The notes: generated from the letters alone by a model not told the origin. Positions 9,252 to 18,800 are shown, counted from the first letter of the stretch. The stretch is DNA of 64,000 nt from Flavobacterium sp. FEMGT703F (GCA_002786385.1 PGCN01000012.1:308531-372530), one strand, 5' to 3'. Numbers and translations: made by a program.

Positions 9252-10880
9252 ATGCCAAAAGGATTTTTTCATGTCCCGAAAGCGGTCAATGAACCTGTAA
9301 AATCATACGCTCCTAACTCGCCTGAAAAAGCAGCCGTTTTAGCAGCCTACCAAAAAATGTGGAACGAAACTATTGACGTTCCTAATTATATCGGAAGCGA
9401 AGAAATCCGCACCGGTAATACCCGTAACATGACGGCACCTCACGACCACCAACACGTGGTTGGCACCTATCATTTAGCCGAAAAAAAACACGTTGAACAA
9501 GCCATCGCTGCTGCTTTAGAAGCCAGAAAAAAATGGGCGAATATGGCTTGGGAACAAAGAGCTGCTATTTTTTTAAAAGCTGCCGAATTGATTGCCGGAC
9601 CTTACCGCGCTAAAATCAACGCTGCGACCATGATTGCACAATCCAAAACTATTTTCCAAGCCGAGATTGATGCTTCTTGTGAATTAATCGACTTCTTGCG
9701 TTATAACGTGGAATTCATGACACAAATCTATAGCGACCAACCTAAGTCAGTTTCCGATGTTTGGAACCGAGTAGAATACCGTCCGTTAGAAGGATTTGTT
9801 TACGCTATTACACCTTTTAACTTTACAGCAATCGCTGCCAATCTTCCTGCCAGTGCCGCCTTAATGGGCAACACTGTGGTTTGGAAACCTAGCGATAGTC
9901 AGGTTTTTTCAGCAAAAATCATTATTGATGTATTCCAAGAAGCCGGTGTGCCTGACGGTGTGATTAACGTAGTGTTCGGAGATCCGGTAATGATTACTGA
10001 TACCGTTTTGGCGAGTCCTGATTTTGCCGGAGTACATTATACCGGTTCCACTTTCGTATTCAAAGAAATTTGGAAAAAAATCGGCCAAAACATCCACACT
10101 TACAAAACATACCCAAGAATCGTTGGAGAAACAGGAGGAAAAGACTTTATAATGGTTCACCCGAGTGCCAATGTAAAACAAGTGGTAGCCAACAGTATTC
10201 GCGGTGCTTTTGAATTCCAAGGCCAAAAATGTTCCGCCGCTTCCAGAGCGTATTTTCCAAAATCGCTTTGGCCGGCTATTAAAGATGAAATGGGCAAAGA
10301 ATTGGCCACCATCAAAATGGGAAGCCCGGAAGATTTTTCCAATTTTGTCACCGCTGTAATTCACGAAGGTTCTTTTGACAAATTGGCCAAATATATTGAC
10401 CAAGCCAAGCAAGATGCCGACGCTGAAGTAATTTTTGGCGGGAATTACGATAAATCGAAAGGTTATTTCATCGAACCAACCGTAATCTTGACTTCCAACC
10501 CGAAATACACTACCATGGAAACCGAATTGTTCGGACCGGTATTGACAGTTTATGTATACGAAGACGCTCAATGGTCTGAAACTTTAAAATTGGTAGATGA
10601 AACTTCAGAATATGCTTTAACCGGTGCTATTTTCAGCAGAGACCGCTATGCTATTGAAGAAGCTACTTTGGCTTTACAAAATAGCGCCGGAAATTTCTAC
10701 ATTAACGACAAACCAACCGGAGCTGTAGTAGGTATGCAACCATTTGGTGGCGCCAGAGCTTCAGGAACTAATGACAAAGCCGGTTCGATGCAAAATTTAT
10801 TGCGTTGGGTTTCGCCAAGAACCATCAAAGAAACCTTTGTTACACCAGCCGATTATCGCTATCCTTTTTTAGGAGAATAA
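9252..10880 (+). CDS. pruA: L-glutamate gamma-semialdehyde dehydrogenase (P5C dehydrogenase)
   Basis: A 542-residue NAD-dependent aldehyde dehydrogenase that converts glutamate-5-semialdehyde (from proline) to glutamate. The general base E293 (in GETGGKDF) and the catalytic cysteine C327 (in GQKCSAASRA) are present, as is the C-terminal PFGGARASGTNDK segment typical of P5C dehydrogenases. The length fits the stand-alone enzyme, not the PutA fusion; no proline dehydrogenase gene is adjacent. A -7-like box TACTTTTG lies at 9179-9186, and a strong terminator follows. Confidence 0.93.
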   Translation: MPKGFFHVPKAVNEPVKSYAPNSPEKAAVLAAYQKMWNETIDVPNYIGSEEIRTGNTRNMTAPHDHQHVVGTYHLAEKKHVEQAIAAALEARKKWANMAWEQRAAIFLKAAELIAGPYRAKINAATMIAQSKTIFQAEIDASCELIDFLRYNVEFMTQIYSDQPKSVSDVWNRVEYRPLEGFVYAITPFNFTAIAANLPASAALMGNTVVWKPSDSQVFSAKIIIDVFQEAGVPDGVINVVFGDPVMITDTVLASPDFAGVHYTGSTFVFKEIWKKIGQNIHTYKTYPRIVGETGGKDFIMVHPSANVKQVVANSIRGAFEFQGQKCSAASRAYFPKSLWPAIKDEMGKELATIKMGSPEDFSNFVTAVIHEGSFDKLAKYIDQAKQDADAEVIFGGNYDKSKGYFIEPTVILTSNPKYTTMETELFGPVLTVYVYEDAQWSETLKLVDETSEYALTGAIFSRDRYAIEEATLALQNSAGNFYINDKPTGAVVGMQPFGGARASGTNDKAGSMQNLLRWVSPRTIKETFVTPADYRYPFLGE

Positions 10881-10903
10881 TCGTATCTTATTCAAAATCA
10901 AAA

Positions 10904-10934
10904 AAGTCCGAGTGTAAACTCGGACTTTTTTTTA
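10904..10934 (+). terminator. Rho-independent terminator after pruA
   Basis: A 10-bp stem (10904-10913 with 10918-10927, loop GTAA) is followed by a run of T. Confidence 0.9.
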
Positions 10935-10988
10935 CGATTCAAATGGTATTTTTTGTATATTCGAGCGTCAAAATCAAAAATTGAAACT

Positions 10989-13277
10989 ATGAAAAAAATT
11001 ACGCTTTTGGTAATTTCTTTACTATCCCTATTTACTTTCGGCCAAGACAAATCCTGTGACTTGCTGCAAGAGAAAAGCCAAACCAAAATTATCTACGACA
11101 GGGTTTTCGGCTTAGCGGATGCTACCAAAGCCCGTCAAAAAGACGTGAGTACTTCCTATTTTATTCAGTTGTTCCACGAAATACAAAGAGCCGATTTTTT
11201 AAAGCGATTGCCTCAATTGGAAATATTGAAGAACGCCGGTAAATTGGGAGCCATACAAAATGAAATTCCGTTAAGTGTATTAATCACCGATTTTGAAAAA
11301 ATCAGTGCCAATGCCATTGAAAGCGGTGATGTTTTTTTGAACGCCAACCAACAGTACCAACCTAAAGAAGGCTCGGCAACCATTTTTGAACGTCATAGTG
11401 CAAACTTGATTTCACCTTTGGTCGGAACAGCTAAAACCAATACGATTACTTTTATTTTAAAAGATGCATTTATATTTAACACCACTAACCGAACTATCAG
11501 CAATATAGCCTATCAAGATAAAGGGAGCGGTCAATGGCATAACATAATGCAAAACCAACCTTTCACAATTCATTTCAATGAAGAAGGCTTACAAACTGTA
11601 AATTGTCGATTGGAGTTCAGCAACGGAGAAACCACCTACCAATCTTTTACAATAAAAGTTGGCTCTACAAACGGAATCACAGCCAGAAACAATCAAAACC
11701 CAAATGCTCCAAATGCGGTTAACACCGTAACAGCTACTATACCTTATCAAGGTTTTGGCGAAACTGCCGCTTTTTTTGGTCAAGGCGAATACGAAATTTT
11801 CCCCGACACTGTAGACGGTATTTTAGACAAACCGGTTTTTTTAGTAGATGGATTTGATCCGGGTGATGCCAGAAGCATTGCCTTAACCTATGCCGGTTTG
11901 AATTATGGCACCAACCAAAATTTAGCTGATTATTTAAGATCTCTCGGTTTTGACATTGTTATTGTAAACTTTCCAAATTACACACGCCCTAACTCTACAA
12001 CAGTAATCGATGGCGGTGTAGATTTCATCCAAAGAAACGCCTTCGTTTTGGTACAAGTCATCAATCTGATTAACGCTCAAAAAGTAGGTGCCGAGAAAAA
12101 CGTGATTATCGGGCCAAGTATGGGTGGACTGATTTCCCGTTACGCCTTGCGCTATATGGAAATGAATAATTTGAACCACGATACGCGATTGTACATTTCG
12201 TTTGACTCGCCACACAAAGGCGCTAATGTTCCAATTGGCTTTCAACACTTATTCAATTACATGGCCTACGGACCGCTGGGAAGTACCGCTGTACAACCGG
12301 TTGTGGATGGTTTAATAAAAAGTCCGGCCGCCCGACAAATGCTAATTGATCACATGGAAGGACACCTTCAATCCGGAAGCGCCTTCGAATTCAACACCGC
12401 TGCAGCTTCCTTGTTACCAGTTGGCGCGCCTAACTACAGAAATGCTTTCCAAAACGAATTGAACGCAATGGGATTCCCAACTACTGTTAGAAATGTTTCG
12501 ATTGCTAACGGAGCCGGAAACGGAACCATGAATTACACTCCGAATTTTGAGGTCATGAATCATACTTTCAATGTAACCTCAACACAAAGAGCCATTATTA
12601 ACCTTCGTTTCACACCGGCTGCCAACCAAACCAATCAAGTAAGTCGATTCCGAGGACAAGCCAATCTTTTTACTTGGTTCACCGTTTATGAAAGTTTAGC
12701 GAATTCAAAAGCACCAACGGATACCGACGGATTGGACACCGCTCCGGGAGGTCGATTTGACATGACCGGTTTTCAAGCCGATTTGGGAGCGGATCCTTTA
12801 TTGACTGAGTTTTTCGACAACCTCAACGCCGATTATTTTACGTTTATTCCCACTTGGAGTTCGATGGCTATCTCCGGAACTAACAATTTGTATGCTCCGG
12901 TGACCGGTTCCTCAACGACTCCGTTTGTGGCGTCTTCGATACCGACAGTTAATGAAAATCACGTGACTTTAAACTCCAACAATGTAACTTTTGCATTGAA
13001 TGAAATTATCAGCGGCGCTTTAGTAACAAATGACCAAGCACTAACGTCACTTTGGATCAAAAATCCGGCAGACAAAACCATCGAAATCAATAGTGATTAC
13101 AGTATAGAAAATGCGGCTATCACAGTAACCGATATGTTAGGCAAAATCATTTATAGTGTGAAGCATCAAAACATCAACGGCATTCTTGAAATTCCGGTTT
13201 CATTGACGAAAGGGATTTACTTCATCAACATCAACACCGAAAACGGAAGCATCACCAAAAAGATCATTAAAAACTAA
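10989..13277 (+). CDS. Secreted alpha/beta-hydrolase (lipase-like) with type A T9SS sorting domain
   Basis: About 762 residues. ATG 10989 gives a normal signal peptide (MKKITLLVISLLSLFTFGQ); an upstream TTG in frame would spoil it. The central region at about 270-480 looks like an alpha/beta hydrolase: VFLVDGFDPGD, then the nucleophile elbow GPSMGG with S377, then ISFDSPHKG. The last 75 residues form a type A T9SS sorting domain (ITVTDMLGKIIYS ... LTKGIYFI ... KIIKN). The protein should therefore be exported by the T9SS and placed on the surface or released. Substrate unknown; lipase or esterase activity is inferred from the fold only. Confidence 0.82.
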   Translation: MKKITLLVISLLSLFTFGQDKSCDLLQEKSQTKIIYDRVFGLADATKARQKDVSTSYFIQLFHEIQRADFLKRLPQLEILKNAGKLGAIQNEIPLSVLITDFEKISANAIESGDVFLNANQQYQPKEGSATIFERHSANLISPLVGTAKTNTITFILKDAFIFNTTNRTISNIAYQDKGSGQWHNIMQNQPFTIHFNEEGLQTVNCRLEFSNGETTYQSFTIKVGSTNGITARNNQNPNAPNAVNTVTATIPYQGFGETAAFFGQGEYEIFPDTVDGILDKPVFLVDGFDPGDARSIALTYAGLNYGTNQNLADYLRSLGFDIVIVNFPNYTRPNSTTVIDGGVDFIQRNAFVLVQVINLINAQKVGAEKNVIIGPSMGGLISRYALRYMEMNNLNHDTRLYISFDSPHKGANVPIGFQHLFNYMAYGPLGSTAVQPVVDGLIKSPAARQMLIDHMEGHLQSGSAFEFNTAAASLLPVGAPNYRNAFQNELNAMGFPTTVRNVSIANGAGNGTMNYTPNFEVMNHTFNVTSTQRAIINLRFTPAANQTNQVSRFRGQANLFTWFTVYESLANSKAPTDTDGLDTAPGGRFDMTGFQADLGADPLLTEFFDNLNADYFTFIPTWSSMAISGTNNLYAPVTGSSTTPFVASSIPTVNENHVTLNSNNVTFALNEIISGALVTNDQALTSLWIKNPADKTIEINSDYSIENAAITVTDMLGKIIYSVKHQNINGILEIPVSLTKGIYFININTENGSITKKIIKN

Positions 13278-13284
13278 AAAAAAG

Positions 13285-13309
13285 CCTCTCGATGGAGAGG
13301 CTTTTTTTA
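13285..13309. terminator. Bidirectional terminator between convergent genes
   Basis: A GCCTCTC/GAGAGGC stem (13285-13291, 13296-13302) has A-runs on the left and T-runs on the right, so it can serve both the hydrolase gene and rsmG. Confidence 0.9.
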
Positions 13310-13936
13310 TGGTTTAAATTTTAAAGGCAAGTGCACTACCTTTTTGGTTTCGAAAAAAGGATCCGAAAAAAAGTCGGCTATGTTGTACTCGGTAGCTTTC
13401 GGGAAATCTTTCAACTCTTCGGTTAAATCGCCACCTTTTAAGTATAAAATGCCGTTGTGTAAGGCGTGCTTGTTTTGTTTTTTGATTTTATCCTTGACCC
13501 AAACGTAAAAATCAGGCATATTGGTTACGGCTCTACTGACGATAAAATCATAATCGCCTTTGGCGTTCTCGGCTCTCATTTGCTCTGCTTTGACATTTTT
13601 TAAACCCAAACCATCCGCAACGGCTTGAACGACTTTGATTTTTTTGGCGATAACGTCAATCAGGTAAAAACGTGTTTCAGGGAATAAAATAGCCAAAGGA
13701 ATTCCGGGAAATCCGCCACCGGTTCCGACATCCAAAATGTAAGTTCCGGGTTCAAAAGGCTGCACTTTGGCAATGGCCAACGAATGTAAAACGTGTTTGG
13801 TGTACAATTCATCTATGTCTTTTCGGGAAATAACGTTAATCTTCGCATTCCAATCGTGATACAGCGATTCCAATTTTTCAAACTGTACAAGCTGATTCTC
13901 AGTAAGATTAGGAAATTGTTTAATAATTTCTTCCAT
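13307..13936 (-). CDS. rsmG: 16S rRNA (guanine527-N7)-methyltransferase
   Basis: About 209 residues starting at MEEIIKQFP. Six extra in-frame codons upstream are less likely because a TATTTTTG box at 13952-13959 (minus strand) overlaps them. The SAM-binding motif ILDVGTGGGFPGIPLAILFP and the downstream ISRAVTNMPDF are typical of RsmG, which methylates G527 of 16S rRNA; loss gives low-level streptomycin resistance in other bacteria. It converges with the hydrolase gene on a shared terminator and is divergent from the desaturase. Confidence 0.95.
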   Translation of the reverse strand: MEEIIKQFPNLTENQLVQFEKLESLYHDWNAKINVISRKDIDELYTKHVLHSLAIAKVQPFEPGTYILDVGTGGGFPGIPLAILFPETRFYLIDVIAKKIKVVQAVADGLGLKNVKAEQMRAENAKGDYDFIVSRAVTNMPDFYVWVKDKIKKQNKHALHNGILYLKGGDLTEELKDFPKATEYNIADFFSDPFFETKKVVHLPLKFKP

Positions 13937-14023
13937 AAAAAGAGTTTTGAACAAAAATAGCGTTTTCGTTGATATTTATGATAGCTTTATCATCTTTAAA
14001 ATAATTATATAATTATCTTTACG

Positions 14024-14031
14024 GAAATTTT
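14024..14031 (+). promoter_or_regulatory. -7-like box (TATCTTTA) ahead of the desaturase
   Basis: TATCTTTA lies 17 bases before the desaturase ATG in the divergent gap with rsmG. A small inverted repeat ATGATA/TATCAT is just upstream near 13978-13993. There is no clear TTG -33. Confidence 0.35.
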
Positions 14032-14048
14032 TAGAATACCCTTAATTT

Positions 14049-15143
14049 ATGAATACCACAACACCCGTTTTCTCTAAGAACGACAACCTTAAGTTTTTCA
14101 GAACACTAAACTCCAGAGTAAACAACTACTTTAAAGAAAACAACCTCGACAAAACCGGAAATTGGAAATTACATCTTAAAACGATTGTAATGTTTACCAT
14201 TTTCCTAACCCCATATTTTATCTTACTAGCCATGGATATGCCTTTTTGGGCTTATCTGTTATTGAACGTAGTTATCGGAATCGGAATGGCCGGCGTTGGC
14301 ATGAATGTAATGCACGACGGAAACCACGGTTCTTATTCCAACAAATCATGGGTGAACAAAATCATGGGCGGCAGCATTTACATCTTGGCCGGAAATGTTT
14401 ACAATTGGCAAGTCCAACACAACGTTTTACACCATACATACACCAACATTTTAGGACACGATGAAGATTTAGAAGCCGGAAGAATTTTGCGTTTTTCCAA
14501 AACCGCCAAATGGTACCGTTTTCATAAATTCCAACACTATTACTCGATTTTCTTGTACGGTTTGTTAACCTTCAACTGGGCCATCACTACCGATTTCCTT
14601 CAAATGAAACGCTATTTGAAAAGAAACTTATCTTATGGCGAATTCAAAAAACCGGCAATACGTTGGACAACCTTAATCATTACTAAGGTCATTTACTTCT
14701 CGATTTGGTTAGTACTTCCTATAGTTATGGGAATCTCTTGGTGGAAAGTAGTATTAGGCTTTTTAGTAATGCACTACACTGCGGGTGTTATCTTAAGCGT
14801 TGTATTCCAATTAGCACACGTAGTAGAAGACACTCATAACCCTATACCGGATGAAAACGGTGAAATTGAAAACACTTGGGCCATCCACCAATTGTTTACT
14901 ACTGCCAACTTCGCTCCAAAAAACTGGTTGGTAAACTACTACACCGGCGGATTAAACCACCAAATCGAACACCATATTTTCCCGAATATCAGCCATATCC
15001 ACTATGGCAAAATCGCCGAAATCGTGAAGCAAACCGCCAAAGAATGTGAGTTGCCTTATTACGAATTCAAAACCACGAGAGCGGCAATTGCCTCACATTT
15101 CAAGCACTTAAGAGAATTGGGCAGACAACCGCAATTAACATAA
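14049..15143 (+). CDS. Membrane fatty acid / acyl-CoA desaturase, front-end type
   Basis: A 364-residue integral membrane di-iron desaturase. Three histidine boxes are present: HDGNH (89-93), HNVLHH (124-129) and HQIEHH (304-309). The last reads as QxxHH, the pattern of front-end (delta-5/delta-6-like) desaturases. Four to five hydrophobic helices lie between the boxes. There is no fused cytochrome b5 domain, so an external electron donor is needed. It should introduce a double bond into membrane acyl chains, perhaps for cold adaptation; regiospecificity cannot be read from sequence. Confidence 0.88.
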   Translation: MNTTTPVFSKNDNLKFFRTLNSRVNNYFKENNLDKTGNWKLHLKTIVMFTIFLTPYFILLAMDMPFWAYLLLNVVIGIGMAGVGMNVMHDGNHGSYSNKSWVNKIMGGSIYILAGNVYNWQVQHNVLHHTYTNILGHDEDLEAGRILRFSKTAKWYRFHKFQHYYSIFLYGLLTFNWAITTDFLQMKRYLKRNLSYGEFKKPAIRWTTLIITKVIYFSIWLVLPIVMGISWWKVVLGFLVMHYTAGVILSVVFQLAHVVEDTHNPIPDENGEIENTWAIHQLFTTANFAPKNWLVNYYTGGLNHQIEHHIFPNISHIHYGKIAEIVKQTAKECELPYYEFKTTRAAIASHFKHLRELGRQPQLT

Positions 15144-15151
15144 CATAAAAA

Positions 15152-15178
15152 CGGGACGCCTTTATTGGCGTCTCTTTA
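15152..15178 (+). terminator. Terminator after the desaturase gene
   Basis: The stem GGGACGCC/GGCGTCTC (15153-15160, 15167-15174; one G:T pair) is followed by TTTATTT. Confidence 0.75.
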
Positions 15179-15202
15179 TTTAACATCCTATACAACAACA
15201 CA

Positions 15203-16387
15203 ATGAGTATTTTATCGGACAGAATTAACAATCTTTCTACATCGCAAACCCTGGCTATGGCAGCCTTAGCCAGAGAATTAAAAGCACAAGGCAAAGACAT
15301 TATCAGTCTTAGTTTAGGGGAACCCGATTTCAACACGCCCGACTTCATTAAAGAAGCGGCTAAAAAAGCCATCGATGACAACTACAGCACTTACACCCCG
15401 GTTGACGGTTATGTAGAACTCAAAGAGGCCATTTGCCGAAAGTTCAAAAGAGACAACAACCTCGATTACAAACCGGCCAACATCGTCGTTTCCACCGGTG
15501 CCAAACAATCATTATACAATGTGGCGCAAGTGATGTTGAATGACGGTGACGAAGTCATCCTTCCCGCACCGTATTGGGTTTCATATTATGAAATTATCAA
15601 ACTTTCCGGTGGCGTTCCGGTAGAAGTACCAACATCTGTTGAAAGCGATTTCAAAATCACACCCGAGCAGCTGGAAAAAGCCATCACACCCAAAACCAAA
15701 ATGATGTGGTTCAGTTCTCCATGCAACCCAAGCGGTTCGGTGTATAACCGTGAAGAATTAGAGGCCATCGGCAAAGTCTTAGAAAAACACCCAAACATCT
15801 ATATCGTTTCCGACGAAATTTACGAACACATCAATTTCTCAGGAACGTTTTGCAGTATCGCTACCATTCCGGGCTTATTCGACAGAACCATTACGGTAAA
15901 TGGTGTTGCCAAAGCCTTCGCCATGACCGGCTGGAGAATCGGTTACATTGGCGCACCCGAAATCATCGCTAAAGCGTGTACCAAAATGCAAGGTCAAGTC
16001 ACTTCCGGCGCTAACTCTATCGCACAAAGAGCTACAATCACAGCCGTGGATGCCGACCCTAGTGTACTGAACAATATGGTGACGGCCTTTAAAAACCGCA
16101 GAGACTTGGTAGTCGCCTTAGCCAAAGAAATTCCGGGCTTCAAAATCAACGTGCCCGAAGGTGCCTTTTACCTTTTCCCTGATGTTTCGGCTTATTTCGG
16201 TCAAACCTTACGCGGAAAAACCATCAACAACGCCGATGATTTCTCGATGTATTTGCTCTCCGAAGCCAATGTAGCTACCGTTACCGGCGACGCTTTCGGA
16301 AACCCGAACTGCATCCGTTTGTCTTACGCGACCAGCGAAGCCTTACTGACAGAAGCTTTTAAAAGAATTAAGGAAGCATTAGCTTAA
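15203..16387 (+). CDS. PLP-dependent class I aminotransferase (aspartate aminotransferase type)
   Basis: A 394-residue fold-type I aminotransferase. The pyridoxal phosphate lysine is K237 in NGVAKAFAMTGWRIGYIG, the family block for aspartate aminotransferase subgroup I-beta. Other landmarks are STGAKQSLYN (cofactor phosphate contact), SSPCNPSG and SDEIYEHI. It most likely interconverts aspartate and oxaloacetate with glutamate/2-oxoglutarate; related prephenate or aromatic specificity cannot be excluded. Terminators bound it on both sides, so it appears monocistronic. Confidence 0.88.
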   Translation: MSILSDRINNLSTSQTLAMAALARELKAQGKDIISLSLGEPDFNTPDFIKEAAKKAIDDNYSTYTPVDGYVELKEAICRKFKRDNNLDYKPANIVVSTGAKQSLYNVAQVMLNDGDEVILPAPYWVSYYEIIKLSGGVPVEVPTSVESDFKITPEQLEKAITPKTKMMWFSSPCNPSGSVYNREELEAIGKVLEKHPNIYIVSDEIYEHINFSGTFCSIATIPGLFDRTITVNGVAKAFAMTGWRIGYIGAPEIIAKACTKMQGQVTSGANSIAQRATITAVDADPSVLNNMVTAFKNRRDLVVALAKEIPGFKINVPEGAFYLFPDVSAYFGQTLRGKTINNADDFSMYLLSEANVATVTGDAFGNPNCIRLSYATSEALLTEAFKRIKEALA

Positions 16388-16395
16388 AACCATAC

Positions 16396-16421
16396 GCCTC
16401 AAGGAAACTTGGGGCTTTTTT
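16396..16421 (+). terminator. Terminator after the aminotransferase gene
   Basis: The stem GCCTCAAG/CTTGGGGC (16396-16403, 16408-16415; one T:G pair) is followed by six T. Confidence 0.85.
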
Positions 16422-16423
16422 AT

Positions 16424-16500
16424 AGCGTTACCCTTTGGGTCAGGCTTTCGGCTTTATCTCTCCGCTACACTGCGAGGATATCGCCTCAATCCTTAACGCA
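16424..16500. repeat. Dispersed palindromic intergenic element
   Basis: A more GC-rich block than its surroundings, bounded by GCGTTA (16425-16430) and TAACGC (16494-16499). It contains the short palindrome ACCCTTTGGGT. It shares GCGTTACCC with the element near 62095. It resembles REP-like repeats I remember from Flavobacterium intergenic regions. A chance ORF crosses it, but I see no coding character. Confidence 0.6.
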
Positions 16501-16511
16501 AAACAGACCGC

Positions 16512-16605
16512 TTAGACATTTTAGAATGTCAGACACTTTCGTAAAAGTTCTGATTTTTTTTAAATCTAAGAAGTCTAAAAATCTAACAATCTAAAAAGTC
16601 TAAAC
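16512..16605. repeat. 8/9-nt word array with convergent halves ending at the purT start
   Basis: The left part carries TTAGA-type words (16512, 16521, and TCAGA at 16529). The right part has five TCTAA words in a row (16565, 16574, 16582, 16590, 16599), 8-9 bases apart, ending at the base before the purT ATG. TTAGA and TCTAA are reverse complements. Confidence 0.75.
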
Positions 16606-17772
16606 ATGACTAAAAAAATACTACTTCTCGGTTCCGGCGAACTAGGCAAAGAATTTGTCATCGCCGCCCAACGCATCGGACAAACGATTATTGCTGTCGA
16701 CAGTTATGAAAATGCACCCGCCATGCAAGTCGCCCACCACTTCGAAGTCATCAACATGCTCGATGGTGCCGAACTCGACCGTATCGTAGCCCAACACCAA
16801 CCGGATTTTATCGTTCCCGAAATCGAAGCCATTCGCACCGAACGTTTTTACGATTATGAAAAACAAGGCATAACCGTTGTGCCATCGGCCAAAGCAGCCA
16901 ACTTCACCATGAACCGCAAAGCCATTCGCGATTTAGCGGCCAAAGACTTAGGCTTACGAACCGCCAACTATAGATACGCAACCTCAGCCGAAGAATTACG
17001 CAACGCAGTAGCGGAAGTCGGTATACCGTGCGTGGTAAAACCGTTGATGAGTTCTTCCGGAAAAGGCCAATCCACCATCAAAACCGAAGCCGATATTTTA
17101 AAAGCTTGGCAATACGCCGAAGAAGGTTCACGTGGCGACATCATCGAAGTGATTGTAGAAGCCTTTGTTAATTTTCATTCCGAGATTACTTTGTTGACCG
17201 TTACTCAAAATGGCAATCCAACGTTGTTCTGTGCACCAATCGGTCACCGACAAGAGCGTGGCGATTACCAAGAAAGTTGGCAACCGGCAACAGTTTCCGA
17301 CAAAGACCTTCAAGAAGCCCAAGACATGGCGCGAAAAGTCACCGAAGCGTTGGGCGGCGCGGGTTTATTCGGCGTTGAATTTTTCCTGACCAACGAAGGG
17401 GTTTATTTCTCAGAATTATCACCAAGACCACACGATACCGGTATGGTAACCTTAGCCGGAACGCAAAACTTCAACGAATTTGAATTGCATTTGCGCGCCG
17501 TTTTGAGCCTGCCTATCTTTGAAATTACGTTGGAAAAAGCAGGAGCCAGTGCCGTAATCTTGGCCAATGGCAATTCGACTAACCCAACTTACAACGGCAT
17601 TCCAAACGTAGCAGCTTTACCTAAAACTGATTTTCGTATCTTTGGGAAACCAAGTGCTCGTCCTTACCGCAGAATGGGAGTCGTTTTAACACATGATTCG
17701 TTAGAAACTCCAATTGAAAACGTAGTAGAAAGAGCCAAAGAAACCGCAAAATTAGTAACCGTAAATTTATAA
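16606..17772 (+). CDS. purT: Formate-dependent phosphoribosylglycinamide formyltransferase (GAR transformylase 2)
   Basis: A 388-residue ATP-grasp enzyme that makes formyl-GAR in purine synthesis from formate, ATP and GAR, independent of folate. Domains in order are the N-terminal Rossmann-like domain ([21 protein letters not shown]), the ATP-grasp core ([25 protein letters not shown]), and a C-terminal block with [14 protein letters not shown], a PurT hallmark. Full length. The stop overlaps the next gene's start. Confidence 0.95.
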   Translation: MTKKILLLGSGELGKEFVIAAQRIGQTIIAVDSYENAPAMQVAHHFEVINMLDGAELDRIVAQHQPDFIVPEIEAIRTERFYDYEKQGITVVPSAKAANFTMNRKAIRDLAAKDLGLRTANYRYATSAEELRNAVAEVGIPCVVKPLMSSSGKGQSTIKTEADILKAWQYAEEGSRGDIIEVIVEAFVNFHSEITLLTVTQNGNPTLFCAPIGHRQERGDYQESWQPATVSDKDLQEAQDMARKVTEALGGAGLFGVEFFLTNEGVYFSELSPRPHDTGMVTLAGTQNFNEFELHLRAVLSLPIFEITLEKAGASAVILANGNSTNPTYNGIPNVAALPKTDFRIFGKPSARPYRRMGVVLTHDSLETPIENVVERAKETAKLVTVNL

Positions 17773-18122
17773 TGATGAAGAAATTATTGTTAGTGGCTTT
17801 CCTTACTTTAGGAATCAACGCCATGAATGCCCAAGAAAAAAAGCCACAAGTAGTAGAAGCTTCTTGCGGACAATGCCAATTCGGAATGAAAGGCAAAGCC
17901 GGTTGTGACTTAGCCGTTCGCATCGATGGGAAAACCTATTTTGTAGACGGAACCGACATCAACAAACACGGAGATGCTCACGCTGATGACGGGTTTTGCT
18001 CAGCCATCAGAAAAGCGGAAGTAGTGGGAGAAATTAAAAACGACCGATTCGTAGCTTCGAGTTTTAAGTTACTACCTCTGAAAAAAGAAGACCACAACAA
18101 CCACGACGGTCACCAACATTAA
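17772..18122 (+). CDS. Small exported Cys/His-rich protein (DUF6370-like)
   Basis: 116 residues with a signal peptide (LLLVAFLTLGINAMNAQ). ATG 17772 overlaps the purT stop (TAATG); a second ATG at 17775 is equally usable. The mature part has SCGQCQFGMKGKAGCDLAV, another cysteine in DDGFCSAIRKAE, and ends in a His/Asp tail (EDHNNHDGHQH). This pattern suggests periplasmic metal binding. I believe this is the DUF6370 family, from recall only; function is not established. Confidence 0.7.
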   Translation: MMKKLLLVAFLTLGINAMNAQEKKPQVVEASCGQCQFGMKGKAGCDLAVRIDGKTYFVDGTDINKHGDAHADDGFCSAIRKAEVVGEIKNDRFVASSFKLLPLKKEDHNNHDGHQH

Positions 18123-18130
18123 AAACCAAG

Positions 18131-18162
18131 CGGCCTTTCAGTGATGAAAGGCCGATTTTTTT
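18131..18162 (+). terminator. Terminator after purT/DUF6370, merging into the next promoter
   Basis: A perfect 10-bp stem CGGCCTTTCA/TGAAAGGCCG (18131-18140, 18145-18154) is followed by a T-run, and only 14 bases later by the -7 box of the Crp-like gene. Confidence 0.92.
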
Positions 18163-18175
18163 GGCGCTATTTTCG

Positions 18176-18183
18176 TATTTTTG
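18176..18183 (+). promoter_or_regulatory. -7 box (TATTTTTG) five bases before the Crp-like ATG
   Basis: TATTTTTG fits TAnnTTTG exactly. With transcription usually starting a few bases downstream, the mRNA would begin at or very near the ATG at 18189, suggesting a leaderless or near-leaderless message. No TTG lies at the normal 17-23 spacing. Confidence 0.5.
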
Positions 18184-18188
18184 AAACC

Positions 18189-18764
18189 ATGAGCTTGATT
18201 TTAGACAATATCGCCAAACACATTTCCCTAACGCCGGAAGAAGAACAACTGTTTTTGTCTAAAACTGAAACGCGACAAGTCAAAGCCAAAACCATTTTAC
18301 AAAATGCCGGTCAGGTTTGCAAGGATGGCTACTTTGTAAATTTGGGTTTGCTGCGCAGCTTCAGCATTAACGACAACATCGTCGAACACGTGATGAGCTT
18401 TGCCTGCGAAGGTTGGTGGATCAGCGACATGTACAGTTTACTTTCTCAAAAACCCGGCAATCTTTTTATTGAAGTATTGGAGGATGCCGAAATTATTGTC
18501 CTTTCTAAAGAAAATCAAGAACAACTTTACCTCGAAATTCCAAAATTGGAGCGCTTTTTCAGAATTTTAACGGAGAATTCATTAGTAGCCAACCAAGAGC
18601 GCTTGATGGACAACTTAAGTCTAACCGCCGAAGAACGCTACGAAAAATTCTGCAAAAAATACCCATCGCTTATTCAAAAATTACCGCAAAAGCAAATGGC
18701 TTCTTATATTGGGGTTACTCCTGAATTTTTTAGTAAAATGAAAGCTCGAATGTTGAAGAAGTAA
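18189..18764 (+). CDS. Crp/Fnr family transcriptional regulator
   Basis: About 191 residues starting at MSLILDNIAKH. A longer frame from 18141 would be translated out of the preceding terminator and is rejected. The N-terminal cyclic-nucleotide-binding-like beta-roll spans about residues 20-120. The C-terminal winged HTH reads PQKQMASYIGVTPEFFSKMK. No cysteine cluster for an Fnr-type iron-sulfur centre is present. It lies upstream of the pirin/OsmC/Fe-S/FMN reductase genes and may control them; this is inference from position. Confidence 0.85.
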   Translation: MSLILDNIAKHISLTPEEEQLFLSKTETRQVKAKTILQNAGQVCKDGYFVNLGLLRSFSINDNIVEHVMSFACEGWWISDMYSLLSQKPGNLFIEVLEDAEIIVLSKENQEQLYLEIPKLERFFRILTENSLVANQERLMDNLSLTAEERYEKFCKKYPSLIQKLPQKQMASYIGVTPEFFSKMKARMLKK

Positions 18765-18800
18765 ACGCAATCCTCATGCATATTACTGATTCTCGAATAA

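Noticed and set aside
9909..10571. 220-residue minus-strand ORF
   Set aside because: It lies fully inside pruA, whose catalytic motifs are clear; no family resemblance in the antisense product.
16409..16594. 61-residue plus-strand ORF
   Set aside because: It runs through a terminator tail, a dispersed palindromic element and a word array; composition and position show it is not coding.
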